In this document: positions 1 to 8,786 of the stretch, piece by piece
Position numbering within the stretch: position 1 is the first letter of the stretch
Layout of the letters: every line of letters begins with the position of its first letter
Assembly: GCA_002730855.1 (NCBI GenBank)
Contig: PCBA01000046.1
Span: 1-62,784, forward strand
Length of the DNA stretch: 62,784 nucleotides
Origin: Gammaproteobacteria bacterium
GTDB taxonomy: Bacteria > Pseudomonadota > Gammaproteobacteria > Magnimaribacterales > Magnimaribacteraceae
Reading direction: 5' to 3'
Notes under the pieces: model-generated
What the model saw: only the letters and a program-made list of their open reading frames with translations
What the model was told of the DNA's origin: nothing
The model's database searches: none
Made by a program: the position numbers and the translations under genes

Positions 1-428
1 ATAAAGAGCTTTCAAAGAATTTCTCAAATTTAACCGGGGGCAACTATAAAGAGAATGGAGAAGTAGAAATCCTAGGAAGGCATATAAAGACTTTAAAAAA
101 AGCAAAAGGATCTGTTTGGTTTAATTTCAAAGAAATATGTGAAGGGCCAAGAAGCGCAAAAGACTATATTGAGATATGCACAGAATTTCATACTGTCTTT
201 GTGTCCGAAATACCAATCTTTAGTGCTGATAATGAAGATTCAGCTAGAAGGTTTATAGCACTTGTAGACGAATGCTATGAACGAAAAGTAAACCTGATTC
301 TATCTTTAGAATCAGGCCTAGAAGATCTATATAAGGGCCAAAGATTGACAGGACCTTACAAAAGAACTCTGAGCAGATTAGTGGAAATGAGGTCTAGAGA
401 ATATCTTTCTAAACCTCATCTTGGTTAA
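1..428 (+). CDS. zapE: ZapE/AFG1-family cell-division ATPase, C-terminal part (5' end outside window)
   Basis: The frame is open from the left edge (first full codon at base 3) to the stop at 426-428, so the start lies outside the window. The fragment carries the family's C-terminal signature: VWFNFKEICEGPRSAKDYI, then FHTVFVSEIP, RRFIALVDECYERKV, and the ending RTLSRLVEMRSREYL-KPHL. ZapE is a P-loop ATPase that binds the Z-ring in gammaproteobacteria; the Walker motifs are upstream of this fragment. The gene abuts the convergent ABM-fold gene with a 2-base gap. The identification rests on the tail only, but that tail is very characteristic. Confidence 0.88.
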   Translation, partial: KELSKNFSNLTGGNYKENGEVEILGRHIKTLKKAKGSVWFNFKEICEGPRSAKDYIEICTEFHTVFVSEIPIFSADNEDSARRFIALVDECYERKVNLILSLESGLEDLYKGQRLTGPYKRTLSRLVEMRSREYLSKPHLG

Positions 429-430
429 AG

Positions 431-712
431 CTATACCGACTGAAGAACTTTTATCTCAGGAGCACCTGCCATAAATGGACCCATTTGTGCTCCCAATTCT
501 CTGAAGTAATCAGTTTTCCCATGCGCATCTTGTGCTTCTTGATCTTTGTACTTTTCTAAGAAAACATAAGTAGTGTCATCTTGTTTATATAAGTCATAGT
601 AAACAACACCATCTTCATTGGCATTTACCTTTTCAACGAGTTGGCTTGCTATGGCCTCAAACTCACTTCCTGAGCCTTCTTTTATTTTTAAAGTAGCCAC
701 TATTCCTATCAT
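431..712 (-). CDS. Antibiotic-biosynthesis-monooxygenase (ABM) fold protein, putative quinol monooxygenase
   Basis: This 93-residue protein has the typical ABM layout: an N-terminal strand (MIGIVATLKIKEG), a helix rich in E, A and V, the segment EDGVVYYDLYKQ, then YVFLEKYKDQEAQDAHGKT before the last helix. Members are small dimeric alpha+beta barrels such as YgiN-type quinol monooxygenases, heme-degrading proteins or stress proteins; the substrate cannot be told from sequence. It is divergent from the ferredoxin reductase at 789 with a 76-base spacer. ATG at 712-710 is the natural start. The fold is fairly sure, the reaction is not. Confidence 0.75.
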   Translation of the reverse strand: MIGIVATLKIKEGSGSEFEAIASQLVEKVNANEDGVVYYDLYKQDDTTYVFLEKYKDQEAQDAHGKTDYFRELGAQMGPFMAGAPEIKVLQSV

Positions 713-788
713 TTTATTTCTCCCTAATTGATAAATAAGTTGTAGACTTTATTCATAATTGAGCAATTAATCGAGAACTTTTTAGTTT

Positions 789-2003
789 ATGGAAGAATTA
801 GTAGTAGTTGGAGGAGGACAGGCAGCAATTCAGTGTATTGCCTCTTTAAGAAAAGAAGGCTATTCAGGCTCAATAACTTTAGTAGGGGAGGAAAACCACC
901 TCCCTTATCAACGCCCTCCTCTATCAAAAGGTTTCTTAAGTGGCTCGACGGAAAGCGACAGATTATATTTTAAAAAAATTGAATTCTTCCAGGAAAATTC
1001 TATACAGCTCAATTTAGCCGTTAAAGCTGTCAAAATAGATCGAGAAAACTGTCTAGTTCACCTATCTGACAACAAATCTATTGGGTACGACAAGCTAGTG
1101 TTGGCCACAGGCAGTAGGGTCAGAAAGCTACAATTTCCTGGATCAGAACTTAAAGGAATACACTATTTAAGAGGAATCGACGATGCTGAGTCACTTAAAG
1201 AAGACCTTATGAAGGGCAACAATCTAGCAATAGTTGGCGCAGGTTACATAGGGCTAGAAGTAGCTGCAGCGGCCAAAGAATTTGACACCAAAATTACGGT
1301 CATAGAGATGGCAGATAGAGTAATGAATAGAACAGTGGATCCAATTATTTCAGACTATTATCAGAAACTTCACTCTAAGAATGAAGTTGAATTTATTCTT
1401 AATGAGAGCCTAGAAAAGATTGATGGTAAAAAAACAGTTGAGCAAGTTATTTGTTCTGGCGGTTCGTCGATTCAAGCAGAAACAGTGGTAATAGGTGCAG
1501 GAGTTATTCCTAATATCGAATTAGCTGAAGAATCTGGACTGAGTTGTGATAACGGTATTTGTGTAGACGAATATGCACAAACTGAAGACAAAAAAATATA
1601 TGCTTGTGGAGATTGCACCAACCACCCAAATAAAAAACTAAATCGTAGATTAAGATTAGAATCTGTTCATAACGCAATGGAACAATCTAAGACTGTCGCT
1701 TCCTCTATTATGGGCAACAAGATTGCTTATAATCAAGTGCCTTGGTTTTGGTCAGACCAATATGATCATAAACTCCAAATCGTAGGCCTATCAGGAGAAC
1801 ATGATCAGGTTTTGATTAGAGGCAGCCAAGATGAATCCAAATTTATGTTGTTCTACTTAAAAGATGAAGAACTTATTGCTGTAGATGCTGTCAATAATCC
1901 AAAAGAATTTTTAATTTGTAGAAAGTTAGTTGAAAATAAAGTTAAAATAAGTTCTGATGATATTCTTAATCAATCGATAAATTTAAACGATTTAATTATA
2001 TGA
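789..2003 (+). CDS. FAD/NAD-dependent ferredoxin (or rubredoxin) reductase
   Basis: This 404-residue protein belongs to the pyridine nucleotide-disulphide oxidoreductase superfamily. An FAD motif (VVVGGGQAA) lies at the N-terminus, followed by the family signature LPYQRPPLSKGFLSG. A second GxGxxG motif (VGAGYIGLEVAAA) near residue 145 would bind NAD, and the FAD-phosphate motif YACGDCT lies near residue 272. Close families reduce the ferredoxin of Rieske oxygenases or P450s. No redox-active CxxC is visible, which separates it from thioredoxin or lipoamide reductases. The stop overlaps the hspQ start (ATGA), so the two are probably co-transcribed. No oxygenase or ferredoxin partner is encoded nearby. 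Confidence 0.88.
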   Translation: MEELVVVGGGQAAIQCIASLRKEGYSGSITLVGEENHLPYQRPPLSKGFLSGSTESDRLYFKKIEFFQENSIQLNLAVKAVKIDRENCLVHLSDNKSIGYDKLVLATGSRVRKLQFPGSELKGIHYLRGIDDAESLKEDLMKGNNLAIVGAGYIGLEVAAAAKEFDTKITVIEMADRVMNRTVDPIISDYYQKLHSKNEVEFILNESLEKIDGKKTVEQVICSGGSSIQAETVVIGAGVIPNIELAEESGLSCDNGICVDEYAQTEDKKIYACGDCTNHPNKKLNRRLRLESVHNAMEQSKTVASSIMGNKIAYNQVPWFWSDQYDHKLQIVGLSGEHDQVLIRGSQDESKFMLFYLKDEELIAVDAVNNPKEFLICRKLVENKVKISSDDILNQSINLNDLII

Positions 2004-2332
2004 AGAAGACAGTAGAAACAGCTTACTCCCTAGGTCAAGTAGTCAAACATAAGTACCTTGATTTTAGAGGGGTAATTTACGATGTTGACCCTGAATTTAA
2101 CAATACTGAAGAATGGTATAAATCTATTCCTGTAGCTATAAGGCCAAAGAAAGATCAACCCTTTTACCATGTATTCGCAGAAAATGATCAAGTCTTTTAT
2201 TCAGCCTACGTCTCTCAACAAAACTTATTAGTAGATGACAGCAACATACCCATAGAGCATCCAGATGTGCCTGTATTTTTCGGTGGGTTTGATGGAGATT
2301 CTTACGAGGTATTAGAAAATAGTAAAAATTAA
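2000..2332 (+). CDS. hspQ: Heat shock protein HspQ (YccV-like)
   Basis: This 110-residue protein, close to the usual 105, begins with the family hallmark YSLGQVVKHKYLDFRGVIYD, followed by NTEEWYKSIP and the ending QQNLLVDDSNIPIEHP. HspQ was first described as a hemimethylated-DNA-binding protein and was later shown to promote Lon-dependent proteolysis. The ATG overlaps the stop of the preceding reductase by four bases, implying translational coupling. No sigma-32 promoter was evident immediately upstream, so heat control, if any, would act on the upstream promoter. Confidence 0.92.
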   Translation: MKKTVETAYSLGQVVKHKYLDFRGVIYDVDPEFNNTEEWYKSIPVAIRPKKDQPFYHVFAENDQVFYSAYVSQQNLLVDDSNIPIEHPDVPVFFGGFDGDSYEVLENSKN

Positions 2333-2338
2333 GTTTTT

Positions 2339-3532
2339 TTAATTGTCCTGGTTAGCCAAACCAAGACAACAAACCAATATCTCCATTGCTGAGTCTAATT
2401 CCTCAATTGAACAAGCTGTAGGTGCAATTCTAAGATATTGATCTTCAGGATCTACCCCATAAGGATGGGTTGATCCGGCGGGAGTTAATTTGAGGCCTAA
2501 TTCACTTGCTAAAGAAATTATCCTTTTTGCAAGGCCAGGCTTTGTCTTTAATAAAACAAAATCCCCGCCAGTAGGCCTTGTCCATGAGCCGTACTCTTGC
2601 CCTGATAGCCACTTCTGAACTAACTCAAACTTGGGTTTAATTAAATCAGCATGTTTTCTCATATGTTGCAGCAATTCATTTTCTTCAAAGAATCTTATAT
2701 GCCTTTTCTGATTTAATTTATCAGGGCCTATTATTAAAGCGGAATAGAAAGGCAGGAATGAATCTTGGTTGGTTTGCGATAAAGCAATAAAACCTATCCC
2801 TGCTCCTGAGTAGGTTATTTTAGATGTGGAGCCAAACTCTACCACCAAATCTTCGCTTCCTTTCTTTTTTGCAATAGAAAAGATGTCTTCTAAGACCTCC
2901 AATCCTGAAAAATCATGAACGGCGTAGGCATTATCCCAAAATATCCTGCTTTTCTTTCTGGTTTTACTAAATATATCTATTAATCCTTCAATAGTTTCCT
3001 TGCTATATGTTTCACCTGTGGGATTAGAATGTTTTGGTACACACCAAATACCCCTAATGGAGTCATCCGATTCAATGTAAGACCTAATTAAGTTCAAATC
3101 GGGCCCTTGACCGGTTAACGGGACAGGAATCATGTTGATTCCTAGGCTTTCACTCAGAAAAAAGTGTCTATCATATCCTGGAACAGGGCACAGAACAGAA
3201 ACCCTCTCTTCTGAAGACCATGGCCCATCTCCTACACCCTGAATACATAGATATGAAAGATATTGAGACATCAAAGTAAGACTACTATTTCCTCCAGCCC
3301 AAACATATTCTTCATTGCAGCCTAATATCTTTGAGCCTAGCTTCCTACATTCGTACAATCCTTTTACTTGACCATAATTTCTTATATCTACGCCATCTGA
3401 AATATAACTATCAATATTGAGAGAGTCTAATGGGCGAGAAAGATCTAATTGATCACTTGCTGGTTTACCGCGAGTAAGATCAAGGCTCATTTCCTTTTCC
3501 TTTAATTCTTCAAATTGTGACAAATATTCCAT
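2339..3532 (-). CDS. PLP-dependent aminotransferase, aspartate aminotransferase type Ic (PF12897-like)
   Basis: This 397-residue fold-type I aminotransferase carries the N-terminal signature LDLTRGKPASDQLDLS, which is typical of the AspT/PF12897 branch described from Corynebacterium rather than of classic AspC. The substrate-side motif WCVPKHSNPTGETYS and the PLP-lysine region FGSTSKITYSGAGIGF are intact, as is the late arginine in YLRIAPT. The likely reaction is aspartate/2-oxoglutarate transamination. It is convergent with hspQ (6-base gap) and divergent from gcvT. ATG at 3532-3530 fits the family N-terminus. Confidence 0.85.
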   Translation of the reverse strand: MEYLSQFEELKEKEMSLDLTRGKPASDQLDLSRPLDSLNIDSYISDGVDIRNYGQVKGLYECRKLGSKILGCNEEYVWAGGNSSLTLMSQYLSYLCIQGVGDGPWSSEERVSVLCPVPGYDRHFFLSESLGINMIPVPLTGQGPDLNLIRSYIESDDSIRGIWCVPKHSNPTGETYSKETIEGLIDIFSKTRKKSRIFWDNAYAVHDFSGLEVLEDIFSIAKKKGSEDLVVEFGSTSKITYSGAGIGFIALSQTNQDSFLPFYSALIIGPDKLNQKRHIRFFEENELLQHMRKHADLIKPKFELVQKWLSGQEYGSWTRPTGGDFVLLKTKPGLAKRIISLASELGLKLTPAGSTHPYGVDPEDQYLRIAPTACSIEELDSAMEILVCCLGLANQDN

Positions 3533-3553
3533 TTCACTTAATAGTTATTTAAA

Positions 3554-3574
3554 ACGATGCGATATTATCATCGT
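3554..3574. repeat. Small inverted repeat in the aspT-gcvT intergenic region
   Basis: ACGATG at 3554-3559 and its complement CATCGT at 3569-3574 flank a 9-base centre containing GATATTATC-like symmetry. It sits 22 bases upstream of the minus-strand aminotransferase start, so it could be an operator or part of its leader. No regulator can be named from sequence. Confidence 0.4.
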
Positions 3575-3671
3575 CAACTATCGGTTAACAGATAAAAAAG
3601 AAATTGTTCGAATTTCGATCAATTTTATTCTCCCCTTCATTTACCTTACATGCAGAATTTAGTTAACAAAC

Positions 3672-3694
3672 TTATCCACAACTTCGGTGGATAA
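3672..3694. promoter_or_regulatory. Inverted pair of DnaA-box-like 9-mers / hairpin upstream of gcvT
   Basis: TTATCCACA (3672-3680) matches the strict DnaA-box consensus. It is followed by GGTGGATAA (3686-3694), whose reverse complement TTATCCACC differs at one position. The shared core TTATCCAC/GTGGATAA forms a perfect 8-bp stem with a 7-base loop. The element ends 42 bases before the gcvT TTG start. It could be a DnaA-binding regulatory site or an RNA hairpin in the gcv leader. There is no U-tract, so it is not a typical terminator. Confidence 0.5.
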
Positions 3695-3736
3695 AGTCAA
3701 ATTTGCTTAAGACAACTTTTTGCTTAAAGGTTACAA

Positions 3737-4855
3737 TTGCATTTTAAACATTGGTCCTTGAATAAAAAAACTCCACTATTCGAAAAGCATATTGATGCCA
3801 AAGCAAAGATGGTTGATTTCCATGGCTGGTCAATGCCAATTAATTATGGTTCTCAAATTTTAGAACACGAAGAGGTAAGGAAAGGTTGTGGTATTTTTGA
3901 TGTTTCGCATATGACCATACTTGATTTTAAAGGGCCCGATGTAAAACATTTTATAAGGACTCTCATTGCAAATGATGTAGATAAATTAAAGGAGGACTGC
4001 GAGGGTCTGTATTCAGCAATGCTCAATGAAGGGGCTGGCGTAATTGATGACCTAATTGCTTATAAGATGGAATTTGGTTATAGATTGGTAGTTAACTGCG
4101 CAACCCGTGAAGAAAATTTAAAATGGATATCTTCAAAATCTTCTGGGTTTAATGTAAAGATAAAAGAGCGGGAAGATCTGTCAATGATCGCAGTTCAAGG
4201 GCCTAAATCTCTAAAGATCTTGAAAGACTTAGGCTTTCACTCAGTTAGTTCTTTAGAATCGAAGAAAAGAGGGCAAGGTGTATATAAAGATGATGTTATG
4301 GCTGTCAAAACTGGTTATACAGGAGAAAAAGGCTTTGAAGTTATCCTTCCTAATGGACAATCACAATTATTTTGGGACAGTGCTTTAAAAATTGGGGCCA
4401 GCCCTATAGGTCTAGCAGCTAGAGATACACTCAGACTAGAGGCAGGAATGAACCTTTATGGTTTTGAAATGAATGAGTCTATTTCTCCCCTTGAATGCAA
4501 TATGGCCAGGACAGTCTCTTGGTTAGACGAAGAAAGAAATTTCATAGGCAAGGGCGCTCTTTCAAAAATTCTAAGAGAGAACAAATATCATGAGCTCGTT
4601 GGAATTTTACTAAATGAAAGAACCATCTTAAGACAAGGACAGAAACTGTATTTAGATGAAGAGAAAAAGCTTGAGGGTGTTGTAACGAGTGGTACCTATT
4701 CCCCTACTTTAAAAAAACCAATTGCCCTGGCAAGGCTGCCTAGAGAAAATACAAAAATTTGCTTCGCAGAGTCCCGTGGTAAGTTAATACAGGCTAAAAT
4801 AGGCTCTCCAAAATTTATAAACGAAGGTAAGGAAGTATTTAAGGAAAGAAGATGA
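3737..4855 (+). CDS. gcvT: Aminomethyltransferase (glycine cleavage system T protein)
   Basis: T protein of the glycine cleavage system: it transfers the methylene group from aminomethyl-lipoyl-GcvH to tetrahydrofolate and releases ammonia. At 372 residues it is near the usual 364. Family segments are MVDFHGWSMPINYGSQ, GCGIFDVSHM, TGYTGEKGFEVILP and LEAGMNLYGFEMNESISPL. The start is a TTG at 3737, supported by AAAGG six bases upstream; a second TTG at 3758 would align better with E. coli GcvT and cannot be excluded. The stop overlaps the gcvH start (ATGA). No glycine riboswitch was seen in the leader. Confidence 0.95.
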   Translation: MHFKHWSLNKKTPLFEKHIDAKAKMVDFHGWSMPINYGSQILEHEEVRKGCGIFDVSHMTILDFKGPDVKHFIRTLIANDVDKLKEDCEGLYSAMLNEGAGVIDDLIAYKMEFGYRLVVNCATREENLKWISSKSSGFNVKIKEREDLSMIAVQGPKSLKILKDLGFHSVSSLESKKRGQGVYKDDVMAVKTGYTGEKGFEVILPNGQSQLFWDSALKIGASPIGLAARDTLRLEAGMNLYGFEMNESISPLECNMARTVSWLDEERNFIGKGALSKILRENKYHELVGILLNERTILRQGQKLYLDEEKKLEGVVTSGTYSPTLKKPIALARLPRENTKICFAESRGKLIQAKIGSPKFINEGKEVFKERR

Positions 4856-5241
4856 CCGACCTAACTAAAGAGATTAGATATCTGCCAACGCATGAATGGG
4901 GAAGAATAGATGAAGATGGAGTTTTAACTGTAGGAATTAGTGATCAAGCACAGGGCTTGTTGGGAGATATCGTGTTTATAGAACTCCCTGAGATAGGAAG
5001 TTATATTGATGCTGAAGAAGAGTCAGCAATAGTTGAGTCTGTAAAAGCAGCTTCAGACATATATGCTCCTTTATCAGGAGAGGTTATTGAGATTAATGAG
5101 AAACTCCTTGATGAACCAGAAACAGTAAATACATCTCCACTTCAAGAAGGCTGGTTTTATAAGATAAGGATTACCAGCACTGAAGGATTTGAAAGCCTTA
5201 TGACTGAAGAAGAATATCAAATATTTTGTGAAGAAGAATAA
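4852..5241 (+). CDS. gcvH: Glycine cleavage system H protein (lipoyl carrier)
   Basis: This 129-residue lipoyl-domain protein shuttles the aminomethyl intermediate between the P, T and L proteins. Recognisable segments are YLPTHEWGRID, VGISDQAQGLLGDIVFIELP and the lipoylation site ESVKAASD, with the modified lysine at residue 65. The C-terminal half, PLQEGWFYKIRI, is standard. It starts by ATGA overlap with gcvT and ends three bases before the gcvP TTG. Its lipoyl group would be made by LipB and LipA, encoded at 37.3-38.9 kb in this window. Confidence 0.96.
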   Translation: MTDLTKEIRYLPTHEWGRIDEDGVLTVGISDQAQGLLGDIVFIELPEIGSYIDAEEESAIVESVKAASDIYAPLSGEVIEINEKLLDEPETVNTSPLQEGWFYKIRITSTEGFESLMTEEEYQIFCEEE

Positions 5242-5244
5242 GCT

Positions 5245-8079
5245 TTGACATTGAAAGAAAGAAAAGATCTCAGCCTTTTTTCTAGAAGGCATATAGGACC
5301 CGATGATAATGACTTAGATCATATGCTGAAGACCATTGGATTCAATTCTATGGAATCTTTTATAGATGCGGTTGTCCCTAACAAAATCCTAGAAAAGAAA
5401 AAAACTGATATTGGGGAAGAAAAGACCGAAGAAGCCGCCCTAAAAGAGTTAAGAGAACTCTCTTTACAAAACAAAGTGTTCAAGAACTATATCGGACAGG
5501 GGCATTACGCCACCATTACTCCTAAAGTTATTCAAAGAAATGTCTTCGAGAACCCAGGATGGTACACCTCTTACACGCCCTATCAACCAGAAATTTCACA
5601 GGGTAGATTAGAGGCCTTAATTAACTTTCAAACTATGGTTAGTGACTTAACCACAATGGATATTGCCAATGCTTCTTTATTAGATGAAGCCACTGCTGCT
5701 GCCGAAGCAATGACACTTGCTAAAAGGTCGTCTAAATCTAAATCTAATATCTTTTTTATAGATCAGAATTGTTTCAATAATACGATCAATGTTTTAAAGA
5801 CACGGGCATTGCCATTAGGAATAGATATTAAATTAGGACGTCCTGAGGAAGCGGATTCTTGTGACTATTTTGGAATACTACTTCAATATCCTGGATCAGA
5901 CGGTAGAATTGCAAATTTTGAGAAAACTATTAAGGATGCTCATGGTAAAGATGGCCTTGTAGTTTTTGCTTGCGACTTACTTGCTCTTACTTTACTGAAG
6001 TCGCCTGGAGAGCTAGGCGCAGACATAGTAGTCGGATCTTCTCAAAGATTTGGGGTTCCGCTTGGTTGCGGAGGTCCACATGCAGCCTTTATAGCCGTAA
6101 ACGAGAACCTAAAAAGATCTCTTCCAGGAAGGATAGTTGGAGTATCCGTAGATAGCTCTGGAGACCTTGCCTATAGATTGGCTTTGCAAACACGGGAACA
6201 GCATATTCGAAGAGAAAAGGCGACGAGCAATATATGCACAGCACAGGCATTACTTGCCATTATGGCCGGTTTCTATGCTATTTATCATGGACCAGAAGGT
6301 TTAAAACAAATAGCTAGGAATGTTAATCATTTAACCAAGCTATTAGCACAAAATCTTAAAGAGAATGGATTTGAGTTATTGCATGAATCTTTCTTTGATA
6401 CCTTGACTGTCTCCACAAAAGACAAGACAAAAGAGATAATTGATAGGGCCTTATCGCAAGAATGTAATTTAAGAATAGTTGATGATGAAACTTTAGGAGT
6501 ATCTTTAGACGAGACCTCTTCCTTGGATGATGTAATGATTCTACTTACAATATTTTTAGGTAAAGAAATTAAGATAGAAGAGACTGACAATAATTCTTTT
6601 CCTAAAGAGCTAATAAGAAAAACTAGTTTCTTAACCCATCCTGTATTTTCAAATCACCAAACAGAAACTGAGATGTTGAGGTATGTAAGAAGGCTTTGCG
6701 ATAAAGATATTGCCTTAGACAGGGCTATGATTCCTCTGGGGTCTTGTACAATGAAACTAAACGCAACTTCTGAAATGATTCCTGTTAGCTGGCCTGAGTT
6801 CTCTCAAATACATCCTTTCGCTCCTAAAGAACAACTTCAAGGTTATGAACAATTAATATCTGAAATTGAAAGTATGTTAGCTGACTTGACTGGATATTCA
6901 GCTATTTCCATACAGCCTAATGCTGGCTCACAAGGAGAGTATGCAGGCTTGTTGGCTATTGATGCCTTTCATAAAGACAATGGCGATAATGAAAGAAATA
7001 TTTGTTTAATACCAAAATCAGCCCATGGAACTAACCCTGCTTCAGCACAAATGGTAGGCCTGAAGGTAGTACCAATTGAGTGTGATGATCAAGGAAATAT
7101 AGATTTAAAAGACCTGAGAGACAAAGCGGAGAAATATACAAAAAACTTATCTTCATTAATGATCACTTACCCATCTACACATGGTGTTTTTGAAACAACA
7201 GTTACTGAGGTATGTGAAATAATCCACTCTCATGGAGCCTTTGTTTATATTGATGGAGCTAATTTCAATGCCATGGTTGGTCTTTGTTATCCAGGTTTTT
7301 TTGGTGGAGATGTATCACACTTAAATTTACATAAAACCTTTAGTATTCCACATGGAGGTGGAGGACCTGGCATAGGTCCAATAGGAGTGGTCGATAAACT
7401 AAAAGAATTTCTACCTAGCAAACATAATAAAATAGATAAAGTTGGACCAGTATCAGGGTCAGACTGGGGAAGCGCTAGCATCTTACCTATTAGTTGGATG
7501 TACATGAAGATGATGGGAACCGAAGGTCTTGTGAAAGCAACAGAGTCTGCTATTTTAAATACTAACTACATGGCTACGAAGCTCAAAGACCACTATGAAA
7601 TATTATTTAAAGGCGAGAATGGTTTGGTCGCACACGAATGCATTATTGATATAAGGCCACTTAAAGAAAAATCAGGGGTAGGAATAGAAGATATAGCTAA
7701 AAGATTAATAGATTATGGCTTTCATGCTCCTACAATGTCTTGGCCTGTATCGGGAACCCTAATGATAGAACCAACTGAAAGTGAGTCTTTGAAAGAAATA
7801 GATAGGTTCTGTGAAGCCATGATTAAAATAAGAGAAGAAATTAATGATATTGAGATGGGTAAATCAAGCAAAGAAGATAACCTTTTAAAGAACTCCCCTC
7901 ACACAGCAAAAACATTAATTTCAGATAAATGGGATCATTCTTACAAAAGGTCTGAAGCTGCATATCCTTTAAATTCTCTACAGGAAGGAAAGTATTGGCC
8001 GCCTGTAGGCCGTGTTGATAATGTGTATGGAGATAGAAACCTTATGTGCAGTTGCCCTTCTATGGAAGATTACGATTAA
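5245..8079 (+). CDS. gcvP: Glycine dehydrogenase (decarboxylating), P protein
   Basis: This is a single-chain 944-residue P protein (usual length about 955), equivalent to the fused P1 and P2 subunits. It decarboxylates glycine with PLP and loads the aminomethyl group on GcvH. The N-terminal RRHIGP, the mid-protein MIPLGSCTMKLNA and the PLP site NLHKTFSIPHGGGGPG (lysine near residue 697) are intact; the C-terminus ends PPVGRVDNVYGDRNLMCSCP. The TTG at 5245 starts 3 bases after gcvH; a second TTG at 5251 is possible. The stop overlaps the convergent HAD gene. No L protein (lpd) gene is in the window. Confidence 0.96.
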   Translation: MTLKERKDLSLFSRRHIGPDDNDLDHMLKTIGFNSMESFIDAVVPNKILEKKKTDIGEEKTEEAALKELRELSLQNKVFKNYIGQGHYATITPKVIQRNVFENPGWYTSYTPYQPEISQGRLEALINFQTMVSDLTTMDIANASLLDEATAAAEAMTLAKRSSKSKSNIFFIDQNCFNNTINVLKTRALPLGIDIKLGRPEEADSCDYFGILLQYPGSDGRIANFEKTIKDAHGKDGLVVFACDLLALTLLKSPGELGADIVVGSSQRFGVPLGCGGPHAAFIAVNENLKRSLPGRIVGVSVDSSGDLAYRLALQTREQHIRREKATSNICTAQALLAIMAGFYAIYHGPEGLKQIARNVNHLTKLLAQNLKENGFELLHESFFDTLTVSTKDKTKEIIDRALSQECNLRIVDDETLGVSLDETSSLDDVMILLTIFLGKEIKIEETDNNSFPKELIRKTSFLTHPVFSNHQTETEMLRYVRRLCDKDIALDRAMIPLGSCTMKLNATSEMIPVSWPEFSQIHPFAPKEQLQGYEQLISEIESMLADLTGYSAISIQPNAGSQGEYAGLLAIDAFHKDNGDNERNICLIPKSAHGTNPASAQMVGLKVVPIECDDQGNIDLKDLRDKAEKYTKNLSSLMITYPSTHGVFETTVTEVCEIIHSHGAFVYIDGANFNAMVGLCYPGFFGGDVSHLNLHKTFSIPHGGGGPGIGPIGVVDKLKEFLPSKHNKIDKVGPVSGSDWGSASILPISWMYMKMMGTEGLVKATESAILNTNYMATKLKDHYEILFKGENGLVAHECIIDIRPLKEKSGVGIEDIAKRLIDYGFHAPTMSWPVSGTLMIEPTESESLKEIDRFCEAMIKIREEINDIEMGKSSKEDNLLKNSPHTAKTLISDKWDHSYKRSEAAYPLNSLQEGKYWPPVGRVDNVYGDRNLMCSCPSMEDYD

Positions 8080-8726
8080 CTTTTTAGTCTAGATCTATCT
8101 ATTTCCCAATTTTTCTTTTTAGCCACTTCCAATAGCTGCGTATCAGGGTTAACGGCAGTAGGAAAATCAGAAAACTCTAACAAAGCTAGATCGTGTATAG
8201 AATCCGAATAAGCATATATTTCTTCAAAAGACTGATAACCTATCCATTCCTTAACCCTTCTAACTTTTTCATCAGAAAAGTTAGGATAACCAGATACTTT
8301 ACCTGTATATAGGCCATTATTTATTTCAGCATCCGTACCAAAATAGTGCCTTACTCCTAATTCATTAGAAATCTCTTTAACTAAAAAGGATAAGGTGCCA
8401 GAAGTTATAACACATTCATCGGAAGAATGTCTCTTGAGCAGGTTGTAAGTGGTGTCGTCAGATAATTTATTAACCACCTTATTAGAAAATTCTTCTACTT
8501 TATCTCTAATATCTGAAGTTCTAATACCGTCTAAGGGACTTAACAAGAAGTTAGAGTATTCAAATATATCCAAACTTCCGTTTCTATAATTTCTTGTAAA
8601 GACTGACATCTTCTCTAAGAATGAATTATCCTTCACTATGCTATTTTCAATCATGAAATTTACCCATTCACCTTCTGTATCTCCAGATAAAAGAGTGTCA
8701 TCTAAATCAAATAATGCTAATTTCAT
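8076..8726 (-). CDS. HAD-superfamily (IB) phosphatase, SerB-like
   Basis: This 216-residue protein begins LALFDLDDTLLSGD, the HAD motif I with nucleophile Asp and the DxD acid. Motif II is the ECVITSGTLSFL segment, and motif III/IV lies at YAYSDSIHDLALLEFS. The helical cap between residues about 15 and 95 is the IB type found in phosphoserine phosphatase and in the HAD-IB proteins commonly adjacent to rppH. The substrate is unknown; phosphoserine is one option, but the family is broad. It is divergent from rppH, and its stop overlaps the gcvP stop. Confidence 0.82.
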   Translation of the reverse strand: MKLALFDLDDTLLSGDTEGEWVNFMIENSIVKDNSFLEKMSVFTRNYRNGSLDIFEYSNFLLSPLDGIRTSDIRDKVEEFSNKVVNKLSDDTTYNLLKRHSSDECVITSGTLSFLVKEISNELGVRHYFGTDAEINNGLYTGKVSGYPNFSDEKVRRVKEWIGYQSFEEIYAYSDSIHDLALLEFSDFPTAVNPDTQLLEVAKKKNWEIDRSRLKS

Positions 8727-8786
8727 AACTTCTTACTAAATATAGACCTATTATAGTTAGAAGCGATCAATCTATAATGAATTAAA

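Noticed and set aside
3533..3736. Chromosomal replication origin because of DnaA-like boxes
   Set aside because: Only two 9-mers are present, with no dnaA, dnaN, gidA or cluster of further boxes and no obvious AT-rich unwinding repeats.
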